In this document: positions 36,701-46,830 of the stretch, one piece after another
How the letters are laid out: each line of letters starts with the position of its first letter
How positions within the stretch are numbered: position 1 is the stretch's first letter
DNA from: Paragordius varius
Lineage: Eukaryota; Nematomorpha
Reading direction: 5' to 3'
Assembly: GCA_964247055.1 (NCBI GenBank)
Contig: OZ176053.1
Coordinates: forward strand, 12,276,001 to 12,340,000
Length of the DNA stretch: 64,000 bases
Notes under the pieces: generated by a model
The model's database searches: none
What the model saw: only the letters and a program-made list of their open reading frames with translations
Told to the model about the DNA's origin: nothing
Program-made: the position numbers and the translations under genes

Positions 36701-39700
36701 TGTTGATGTTCTTTTAAAGAAGGGGTACCAACCTGCCCCAAACCCATATTTGCCAAATTAGAGGCTAACAAGGCATTCGTGAATTGCGAATAATCGAAAT
36801 GGTGATGATGATTTAAGAGCGGTGTTGTATGGTTGTTACCATGGTGATGCTGCTGATGATTTGCATTACTATTGCCATGGTTTTGAAGGTTTAAAAAGTC
36901 TGAAGGAGTATTGTTGGGTAAGTGTTGGTGATTAGGGCTTATTAAACCTTATAGTAAGTGAAAAAAAAGTAAAAAAAACATAAATAACTTTTAATGTTAG
37001 GTCGAAAATGTTTTCCCAGTAATGTGCAGCTTCTTAGAATAAATTTTTTAGCCTTAAAGATATAAAATATAATTATCATATGTGGATACATTTTACCTCT
37101 TCATTACCTTTTCACTTTTTTTGTCCTAGATTACTTTTTGGGGTGGTTTTATATCCACAGAGCTTAATTTGTAAATATACTACAGTTTTGAAAGTTACAT
37201 ATTTTAGTTAAAATTTAATTATCAAACAATGTTCTCATTTACAGTTTTGTGACTTCTAAAGTCTAAATTTGAACAAGAAAGAAGCAGCTGATTTTAAAAA
37301 AATATAAATCAAGTTTTTGCCGGTAAAATAAAGCTGGAATTTTATAATTAATTTACTTTTTTAACCATAATATACATTTTGCCTGTTACATTAACGATTT
37401 ACCAAAAAAATTTTGAAGAAAATGGCGGCAAAAAAGTTTAGAATGAGTTTAAACAATTTTACATTTTTTAAAAAAAAATGCATAAGGCGCCTAAAAGATT
37501 AAAGAGACCATATTTTTAAATTGGCTAATACTTTGAATTTTTAATATATTCAAATTTTAAATCGCGTTGGGACATACTGCTTCAAAAGGTTATGGATGAT
37601 AAAAATGAATTTACCGTCTTGCAAAAGCATTAAAATGCTTAATATGTTGTGTAAACAAAATTACAATAAAATATTAGTATTATAATGCCAAAATTGTAAA
37701 TTTAATCAGTATGTTTTCGCTATTATTTTTTGACTATAAAGAAAGATAAAGTGACACAAAAAAATAGAAAAAAATAGCTGGTCAACAACTTTGTTTATTA
37801 GTAAAAATAGAGTAGTAAAAAAATTGTGTGAACAATATTTTCTTAATTAATTAAATAAATGATTAAAAATTCATTAGTAGTTGCTTAAATAAGTTTTAAC
37901 AAAATAGAGGCAATCCATTCTTAAATCTTTTTTGGTAAAAAATATTTTTTTAACGTTTTTTTTTTTAAAATTTTCCTCATCAAAATTAAAAACGATTAAT
38001 AAACTATTTTATGTTATTTTTTTCATAAATTCCATTTGACATATATAATAAATCAAATAGTAAAATGGTTATAACACTCACTTCTAACTATATAAATTTT
38101 TTCGTAACCACACCATTTTACCCAAATAAAAAAGTTTAATTAGAATCAATCTTCAAAGATAATTTTTCATAATAAATTAACCAGACAAACCCGTATAAAA
38201 GGCTATTATTGTGTAATAATGTCTAACCTGCAGGAAAAATAAAAGGATTGGGCGGCGGCCCTGGAGATGGGCTAAAAGAGAGCGGAGAATAAAATTTTTG
38301 TTGAGGGGCCACCGAGCCAAAACTGCTAAACAGAGGTGACGTTCTTTGGAACAAAGGCGATAACAATCCAGCATGCTGATGATGAATGGGGGAAAGTGGT
38401 GAAATTTGGCCAATCAAGGCACCTTTAAAAATAAAATTTTAGCACATATAAATATTAAATATAAGTGAATCTCCACTTATATTAACACACATTCTTCTTA
38501 AAACTATGAAAAATTACTCGGTTGAACTACCAGCGAAATCCGGCCGACCCCATACCACATAGCTCAATACAAAAACTAAAGACATCGAATCGCTTAATTT
38601 ATATCTCTAGATTTAGCCAAATCAAGAAAAGAGTGGAAAAAAGGGGTGTACCGTCATCTAATGGCGAATCCCCATACAAATGAGTGAATGAAATTATACA
38701 GTACACCCGCCTATTTTGAGACCTTTGGAAATTTTTAATATAAAAGGTGAGTACATAAAAACTAATTGGCTCATGTTGATCATCATGCATTCTTCCGATT
38801 TGGGAAGGCCATTTATAATGTTATAATCGTTCAAACTCTGAATAATGAACCAAAAATATCATTTTTTATAAATATTTTTACAAACTATTGTTGATAATTA
38901 TAATTAATTCCATATAATAATTTATATTAGTGATTCAAATGTTTTATATTTTTAAAAAGAGGTTACGATGCAAATCATAAATTTTTTCCCCAACAGGGGT
39001 CATTACGGGATGAATTTGTAATGGGGTAGAAATGGTCAAAACTAGAAAACCAATTTATATATAAATAAGATTTGATGCGTATATTAAAAAAAATGATTTT
39101 AATGTTCGGCACTCTTAAAACCCTCGGAAAAAAACATATGCATTAAAGAGTTATTTTATCAAAATAATTATTTGTTGTTCTAACAATTTCGCTAAACCTA
39201 ATTATTTTTGAATAAAACATATTTTATATAAAACTTATTATATATATCTTTTATAATGAAGGGGTGCGTTTATGGTTAAAGTTTTATTAATTTGTGATTA
39301 TGTAAGAGCAATATAATAGAAGAGTTTTTTACCTGGAAACCGAATATTAGCTGATGAAACCGCTTGTAAAACCTCTTTCGGTTGAGCCTTTTTACATTCC
39401 ACCTGTAAAAACGTTTTTGTAGTATAAAAAATTCTTTTTTTAAAAATTAAAAACAATCAATAACACTTTCAAAAATAGATTTATAAAAAATATGCTATAT
39501 GTTTAACCAAAGAATTAGGATTTATTCGATAAAAATTTTTTAAAATAAAAAAAAGATTTAAAATAATACTCACCATTTTATTATTAATTTCGTGGTAATG
39601 GATTTCACACACTTTTTCGGCAACGTCTTCAGAATCAAATGTAATAAAAGCAAATCCTAAATAGAATTAATTTTAATGTGAAAAAAGCTTAATATGTTTA

Positions 39701-40284
39701 GCAATTATCGCAAAAAAGAGTAAGAAACAAAACCTCTATGGCGATTTGTGTTCTTGTCAAACATTAACATAGAATCTTCAATCTAAAATTAGAATAAATA
39801 TCAAATATCTTTTTATACCTTTCCAAAGTTCTCAAAATATTGTTTAATATCATCAATGTTGGTGTTTACAGATATGCCTCCAATAAAAACTTTTTTCGTC
39901 TTGGTTATTATCTGTGAATAAATTATAAGGATGTAAATTAAACTTTTGGTTGTCCTTTCTTTGGAAAAGCAACTTTAGGATCAATCGTTTTCCCATCAAC
40001 TTCATGATGGCTTTCAGCAAGCACGTTATCAATAGATTTTGGATCCACAAATGTGACAAACCCAAACTTACGCGATCGTTTGGTTTCGGCATCTTTCATG
40101 ATCATACAATCTTGAATTTCACCAAATTTACTAAAATATTCTTTCAGTGTTTCTAAAAAATATCATATATACCAAAATACCAGTAGTGGTCTGCCAATTT
40201 AAGCCTCCAACAAACATTTTTCTAAATTTTAGCAATAAATAATTACCCTTTCTCCGAATTATCTGACTTAGGCGATGTATCCAT
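33770..40284 (-). CDS. msi: Musashi RNA-binding protein, complete, 14 exons
   Basis: Musashi proteins bind UAG-containing 3' UTRs and control translation in stem and neural cells. Exons, 5' to 3' on the minus strand: 40284-40247, 40221-40181, 40152-39944, 39911-39819, 39782-39734, 39656-39574, 39402-39333, 38422-38228, 36947-36643, 36579-36294, 36213-36124, 35841-35671, 35379-34665, 34250-33770. They sum to 2826 nt with every phase matching (941 residues). RRM1: [42 protein letters not shown]2: [60 protein letters not shown]. These match vertebrate and fly Musashi in order and spacing. After the RRMs comes a tail of about 750 residues rich in Pro, Asn, His, Thr and Ser, far longer than in vertebrate Musashi (about 330-360 residues in all). 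RRM1 RNP1 has Lys where Gly is usual (RSRKFGF). Four introns between 39783 and 40246 are only 25-36 nt. Confidence 0.95.
39783..39818 (-). other. 36-nt intron of Musashi
   Basis: GTATAA...TTTTAG on the minus strand. It holds an in-frame TAA. Splicing joins FGK to IEDSMLMF within RRM2. Confidence 0.9.
39912..39943 (-). other. 32-nt intron of Musashi
   Basis: GTTTAA...TTCACAG on the minus strand. It contains an in-frame stop. Splicing joins KKGQPK to [12 protein letters not shown], the linker between the two RRMs. Confidence 0.9.
40153..40180 (-). other. 28-nt intron of Musashi
   Basis: GTATTT...TTTTTAG on the minus strand. Splicing joins NWQTTT to [12 protein letters not shown] in RRM1. Confidence 0.9.
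40222..40246 (-). other. 25-nt intron of Musashi
   Basis: GTAATT...AATTTAG on the minus strand. Splicing joins the short first coding exon ([13 protein letters not shown]) to KMFVGGL. Confidence 0.88.
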
Positions 40285-41180
40285 AAGCGATATGCAAAAT
40301 TTATTATAAAAAAACTAAACTATGCTACTTAATAAAAAAAAACTACAGCTACTGTACCGAATTGTATGTTTGCGTATAATATGTGTATATAATTAGTGTG
40401 CACTATCAAGTGTGCCAAATAATTGTCAGTTGTTAACCAGTCATATTATCAATTAAACAAATAAATTACCTTTAGATCCACGGGGAAAAACCTAAAAGCT
40501 TAAATACAGTCGTAAAATTTTTTAGGCTTATTTATTTGAAATATAAATAAAAACTCATATAATTCTGCAAATATACTATTAAAACGCTCATTAATTTAAA
40601 AATATTGATCTTATTTATACATTTTTATCCTATTATAATTGTAAGTTAATTCAAAATAATATTTTATTAACCCAAAAAATGCATCAAATTCGATTTATTT
40701 TGTGTCAAAAGCATATGAGCCAAATAATGCATTCTTTATTAATTTTAGTGGAAAATGGTATTTAAAGCTTATAATTTTGAAACATAAATCACCCATTTAT
40801 GAGTGGTCATGAACACGGTTTGAATTCGATGATTTTATTAAAATGGAAGAAGTCCGGTGAGGGGGCTTTATCTCCCTGAACCGGGTGCCAGAAACAAAGC
40901 TAAGTCTCTTTCAGGGGGGCAAATGTATATTTTGATAAAAATATGTAAATAATATAGAAAAGCTTTTACATTTTTGAAAAAAAAATAGATTTTATAAATT
41001 TTAAATTTTTTCTCAACATCTCCCGATTTTTGACTCATTAGAAATTACACAATATTTATTTTTCCCCTAGAAGAAACGCTTTAATTTTTTAAGCATTTCA
41101 AACAGCATGTTATTTTCGAGCTCTGAAAAAATAACCCGAAATGTAATGATCTACAGAAAAAGTAATGGAGTACTCGGTAA
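40285..41180. other. Upstream region of Musashi
   Basis: AT-rich non-coding sequence expected to carry the Musashi promoter and 5' leader. No motif could be assigned with confidence. Confidence 0.4.
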
Positions 41181-41186
41181 AAACAC

Positions 41187-42300
41187 ATTTAACACTTTGA
41201 TTTAAATTAGGGTATCTAGGAGATTTTAAAACTATTTAAAGAAACGGTCCCAATTTAAATTTAGCTTCTATCCTAGAAAAAATGGATAAGCCGAAATATA
41301 AAATAAATGTTCCATATCAAACTGCTTCGATGCCATTTTCATTTTACGACATTTTTACAAAATATCATGTTTTTTAATTTTTTAAGCTAAAATTTAAACT
41401 AATTTTGTATTTTAATCCCATATAACATTAACAAAAACAGAAAAAGTGGTTTATTTTGTATTTTTTTAACACTTGGATACAACACACTCATTTTCGTCTT
41501 TCGATTCAAATTGGGATAGTTGAATACCCTAGGCCTGTTTAAAATCAAATACTTAAAGAAGTATGGAAGGAATCGAAACCATGACAAAATTTTGCACTTA
41601 TATAACATTAATAAACCGAAATATATAAAAATTTAATTCAAAAATACTTGATATTACTTATTTTAAGTAAAACCGAAATGTATAAATTTCGTCAACGTGA
41701 CATGTGTCAAATTGTAAAATTAAAAAATAATACAAATAAACCGCTTTTTCATTTCTATCACTGTTATATGTAATTTATTTAAAAAATTAGTTTTAGTTTT
41801 ACCCTTAAAATAAAATGAAAACGATATTTTGTAAAAATTTTGTAAAATAAAAATGGCGTCGAAGTAGTTTGAAATGGAACTTTTTTTTCAAAACAAAATT
41901 TTATCAAGCTATTTTGGCATATTTATATAATTTTTATCGGGATAGAAGCATAACTTTAAATTGGGACCGTTTTCTTCAATACTTTTTTAAAAATATTAAT
42001 TTAAATTTAGTCTGGGGTATTTAGAGCCCCAATTTGAATCGAAGTGTTAATTGAGCTAACGGACATATATCATGTTTACAAAAATTTTACATTAGGTTTT
42101 ACCTTAAAATAAGTATTATTGTGTTTTTGTAAGAACTTTTTTATATATTTCGGTTTATTAATGTTATCTGAGTGCAAATTTTGCCATAGCTTCAATTCTT
42201 TCATTTTTTGAATTATTTAATTTTAAACAGGCCTGGTATCCCAATTTGTAATGGACCTAAATGAATGTGTTGTATCCAAGTGTTAAGGCAACACACTTTT
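41187..42300. repeat. Composite foldback repeat (two inverted pairs)
   Basis: Block W (about 41187-41405, with cggtcccaatttaaa and caaactgcttcgatgccatt) recurs inverted at about 41800-42050. Block Z (about 41466-41680, with aacacttggatacaacacac, aggcctgtttaaaat and aacattaataaaccgaaata) recurs inverted at about 42085-42300. In plus-strand order the blocks run W, Z, then inverted W, inverted Z. Both blocks share an aacactt..gattcaaattgg core, so W and Z may be old copies of one unit. No coding sequence. Confidence 0.8.
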
Positions 42301-42839
42301 TCTTTTTAATTAGATTTGTTTGTCTAAATATTGGCTAGATATTTAATGTGTTTTTCATTGTAAGAAAAATGTTTTATTCAAATTACTTTGGATGTTTACC
42401 GTTAAATTATTTAAAAACTGTTTTTAATGTCTTGAGGTGTTTTATAGCTTTTCCACTCTACTTACTTAATATACCAAATTCCCTTTTACAAAATCTTGCT
42501 AAGAAACAAATTTTCAAATCAAGTATATTTAAAAATTTTAACTATACTACACAATAACACATTTAAATTGAAGGCATTTAATTGATTATGTAGATACTAA
42601 CATCACACCAACCTCCGATGTACGTCCCTGCTCTTACACTTCAATGTGTTACAGGTGAGGGAATGCCTTGAAGGCAGGTGGACCAATATACGCTTCCTCG
42701 TTTACTTGCTAGTTCAAAGTTATCGTTGGCTGGTAAACATATGGGGAACATACTCCATCGATTAAAACATTAATATGTTTTCGAAAATCTATATGTTGAT
42801 ATCTATGGAAAGAGGGTGAGTGCTCTGGTAGATGCGAAA

Positions 42840-43560
42840 ATAAAATACAAGAGTTATTGCATGAATAACCAGCTCAAACTCAATGCTAATTAGCAGCATT
42901 ACATGTATCCAAAACAACAATCAGTAAACATCTACGGGAAATGGGAAAGACTAATAATAAACTCGATAAATGGGTTATACGCATATCAAATGAAACTCAA
43001 ATCGAAAATTTTAAAGTGACTTGAGAAATGCTGATTTAACGTCGGGAAAGAAAATATTTTTGCATCGAATTATAACGGGTGATGAGAATCGGCTTTATTT
43101 TGAAAAAAGAAAAAATTGTGGCTTTCGCCTCACGCCGGTCCATCTTCGTTAATGCCAAATCGCTTTGGTGACCTTGCTCTGTCTGGTGAGATATTGTGCA
43201 TTATTAACTTTTGCCCGATGATATTGCTAATACACAACGCAATCACCAACAAATAATAAATATAAACGATGCCTTAACTGAAAGTTACCATATTGGATGG
43301 GATGACATAGCGAAGTGATTTTGCTATACATGACAATGTTCCGTCTCACACAATCAAACTGAGAGATAGCCGATGGGAAATTTTTGCTCATCTGTCTAAC
43401 ACTCCTGACCTGGTGTCATTCGATTATTAACTCTTTGATGTTTATAGAACATCACTTTAAGAATTTGAAAAATGTTAGAAATTGGCTTGATGGATGATTT
43501 GTTGCAAGACAATGAATATTTCTAGCATGGCATGAAAGCTAAGCGAAATGATAAGCCTTA
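42840..43560 (+). pseudogene. Mariner transposase relic 2
   Basis: Ordered mariner motifs in drifting frames: helix-turn-helix (ALHVSKTTISKHLREMGK, then DKWV, about 42890-42980), first catalytic Asp block (IITGDENRLYF, 43075), second Asp block (AIHDNVPSHTIKLRD, about 43325-43365), third Asp (TPDLVSFDY, about 43405-43430, where active elements have PDLAPSDYHLF), and the end (WLDG, CCKTMN, 43480-43520). Stops and shifts separate the pieces, so it is inactive. Terminal repeats were not located. It is longer and better kept than relic 1 at 31.1-31.9 kb. Confidence 0.85.
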
Positions 43561-43924
43561 GAATAATTTTTGAATTGAATAGATTAATTTTTTTGAATAC
43601 CGGTCTATCCTGAGAAAATATATGGAAATAAATAGCTTATAAAATCAATAAAAATGGGTGTTATAGAGGAATATTTTTCAATTTTAGATCATTTTTGTTT
43701 AGAAAAAACAATATATAAAAAATATATATCTACCTATTTTGAAAAGTTTTAAAAAAGAGGTTGATTGGTTCAGCTCCGTGTATCATTGGGTTTACATCAA
43801 TTAATAACAGATTTTGATCCTATCCAGGTTTGTTTATAAAAAATAATGAACGAATTGTGTATTTATCCAAATCCACGTTATAAAAATATATAGTTTATAG
43901 TCTCTTTTTACCTTTATTTATTAA

Positions 43925-44058
43925 ATTTTTCCGGACTTTTAGGTTTTAACACTCGCCTGCCCAGGGCTGACAGTGATGATGGAGAAATTGCGTAGTTTCG
44001 GGGCTCGAATTCTGGCACGCAGCTTAAGAGTCCGGCGCTATACTTACTATACCATCAC
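43925..44058 (-). mobile_element. tRNA-derived SINE, copy 1 (minus strand)
   Basis: Read on the minus strand from 44058: gtgatggtatagtaag (box A region), then agcgccggactcttaagctg (tRNA-Lys CTT-like anticodon arm), gaattcgagcccc (box B). A non-tRNA body follows (cactgtcagccctgggca, cgagtgttaaaa) and ends in aagtccgg plus an AT-rich tail. About 134 bp. It aligns along its whole length with copy 2 at 47461-47594. Confidence 0.85.
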
Positions 44059-44389
44059 GCCTTCTATTTATCAAAACCTTCATTAATTTTACTGTAAAAA
44101 AATTAGGAATAGAATTTCTTTGAATTATATTTAATTTAATCAATATAATTCAAAGACATAACTATGATATAACCGAAGATTGGAAATACTTAACCTAAGC
44201 AAAACTTAAAACATACCATACTTTGCAACATATTTGTCTTCAATAAAACTTCTTTTTAATTTTTATATTTTACTAGATGGCCCTGTAACGCTTCGCTGTG
44301 TCGTCCCGATAAATTTTCTTTATAATTTGCAATAAATAGAGGTAATGGAGATAAAATAATGAAAAACATATTAAATATGTTTTTAATTA

Positions 44390-46520
44390 TTTTTTTACGG
44401 GTTTTTGCATAGGCTCATATATAGTCTCGAAATTGACCATATTTAAACTGTTCCTTATAAAACTTAATATTCAACTATCATTGGATTTTATTTAAGATTT
44501 TCGTTTTACGAAATTATGGTTAAAAGTTTATTTGAAATTGTGTTCATACGGGATCAAGGGATATAAAAAGTAACTCATTTTTGGTCCCCTTCTAAAGGAG
44601 AAAATGATATACAAATTTGCCAGAAATGTGTTTAACTGAACTCGTATGTCTTCTTAAGTTTTTTATTCATCTCCAAAACCACACCATTTTTGTATGGCGT
44701 CTCAGTTTTAAAACGGTAAACCCCTACCCATAGACCTATATGGAAAAGCGCTGAGTTAAATTCTTTGCCTTTATAGGACAAATATTTGATTTCATCTTCG
44801 ATACCATCGTCTCATGGGGTTTTCCAAAAAATTCCTCAACACTAAATAATCTTATGTGATGGCGTATTTTTAGGGCGTAAAGGTTGTATAACGGCTGATT
44901 AAAAAAAGTCCGAACTTATTTTTTATCTAGTTACGGGTAATATTTCAAGCTTTTAATGAAATCATATGGCTTCATAAATTTTCTGTAAATAAGTTCCAAA
45001 ACAACGCAATTTCCATATAGTGGCGCAGTTTTTGGCGGGTAGCTCCTTACCCAGGGGGTAAATAAAGCGTTGGGCAAAATTTTTGACTTTATTTCGGGAA
45101 TATCTAAATTTATCATGGAATATGTTCCTATTAGACACATAGGTTTTATAAAATTTGGCTCCAAAGCATGCTGTATCGATATGGTGTCCCAGTTTTATGA
45201 GGGTAGCCCCCTAACTAAGGGCGAAACAAAAAAACGCTCGATTAAAAATTTTGCCTTAATGATTCCATATGCTCTCGTGGGATTTACGAAAAATTGCCTC
45301 AAAACCAAAAGTCACTCTATGGTAGCGCATTTTTCAGGGCAAGGACCCAATTAAGGGGTAATTAATAAAACCACTCTACTTAAATTTTTGCCTTTTTACT
45401 GGTAATATTACAAGCCCTTATGGAACACATATGGCCTGATATGTTTTCAAAAATTTGCCTCCAAAGTCAGGCTGTATCGATATGGTGCGGAGTTGTAGGC
45501 GGGTAGCCCCCTACCCAGAGGCCAATATAAAAAAGTCGTTCGTTAAAAAATTTTGCCTTTATACGGGAATACCTGGAACAATCATTTATTCCATATGTTC
45601 TTAATAGTTTATGGAAGAATGGCTTCAAAACTGAATAATAATTGTATGATAGCGCATTTTTAGAGCGTAAAGAGCCTAATTGACGGTTAATTTAATAAAA
45701 CCGCTCGACTTAAATTTTTGCTTTTTTACGGGTAATATTTCATTATTAAACTTATAAAAATTAACTCCTAATTAACTACTAAACAACGCAATTTTGATAT
45801 GATGGCGCAGTTTTAGGCGGGTAGCTCCCTACCCACAGGCTGATCCAAAAAAAGCGCTTGATTAAAATTTTTGCCTTTTTACGGAGAATACCTGGAATCA
45901 TGAATGATTCCATATGCTCTCATTAGTTTTTGAAAAAATTACCTCAAAATTATAAACTCAATCTATGGTGGCGCATTTTCCAGGGCGTGAATGGCCTAAT
46001 TGAGGGCCAATTTTAAAAACCGCACGATCTAAATTTTTGCCTTGTTAGGGGTAATATTTTAAGCAGCTATTGAACTCATATGGCCTGATAGGTATTTTGA
46101 AATTTAGCTCTAAAAGCACGTTATTTCGATATGACGGATCAGTTTTTAGCGGGTAGCTCCTTACCCGGCAGCCAATGTAAAAGAAACGCACGACTAAAGT
46201 TTTTGCCTTTTAACAGGAAATACCTGTAATCCATATTAAATTTTTACGGTTTCATACCTTGAGCGAAAAATAGATTCAAAAAATTATTTTTGTGGACTCT
46301 TTGTAAAAATTAGCATTTTACGGGGGGAGCGGGTATTAAGAGGACATAAATTAAAAAAGCGAGCCGACTATGTTCGGCGCAATCGATAAAAAGTAAAAAA
46401 ATCATATTTGAAATCGAATGGTTTTACACGTTTTCCGGGGACTTCTGTTTTTTAAAAAACACCGTTTTTACGAGGTAGGCCCGAACTGGGGGCCTAATTC
46501 AAAAAATAGCGAAGCTATTA
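44390..46520. repeat. Two-level tandem repeat: ~300-330 bp units made of two diverged ~150-170 bp halves
   Basis: Half A is marked by gcagtttttggcgggtagct...ctaccc at 44717 (degenerate), 45037, 45201, 45501, 45819 and 46151. Half B is marked by ggcgcatttttcagggcgt...ggcctaattgagggg at 44861, 45325, 45651 and 45971. A and B alternate, and both end in a shared stretch like cttaaatttttgcctttttacgggtaata. Between 45037 and 45201 two A halves follow without a full B. Half A keeps a small hairpin, gggtag-ctcc-ctaccc. Divergence between units is high, so the array is old or under weak homogenisation. Edges fade out on both sides. No reading frame spans units. Confidence 0.85.
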
Positions 46521-46830
46521 TCGGGGCATTCATTAATAATTTATTTTTTCGACATTTGTATTTGAATGGGTCTACCGGTTTCCTGAAACAGATCACAAAA
46601 CCAGCATTTTCCATTTTTATAAATATATGGATTACGACACACCACCGCAAATGTTTAAATAAAGTGGTAAACAGGCGTTATAGTCGATAAACTGTTTACA
46701 TTTGATTTTTAACTCACATTTATGCTAAACAATAAGGTGCCTTTAAATTATTTTAATTGTAGCCTGCAGCATTAAAACAATGTTTTGCTGTTATAGTCAA
46801 ATTTAAACCTTTAACTTTATTGCTATTCGA

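Noticed and set aside
44280-44330. GC-rich patch (gtaacgcttcgctgtgtcgt) as a transposon end
   Set aside because: No inverted partner or target duplication found nearby; it may simply be the worn left edge of the tandem array.
45070-45354. Open frame of 94 codons inside the tandem array
   Set aside because: It crosses an A-A junction and is not kept in the other repeat units, so it is chance coding.
44390-46520. Array considered as a CRISPR or as a multi-copy gene cluster
   Set aside because: Units are ~160/320 bp with no short identical repeats and unique spacers, and the sequence is plainly eukaryotic; no open frame is conserved across units.
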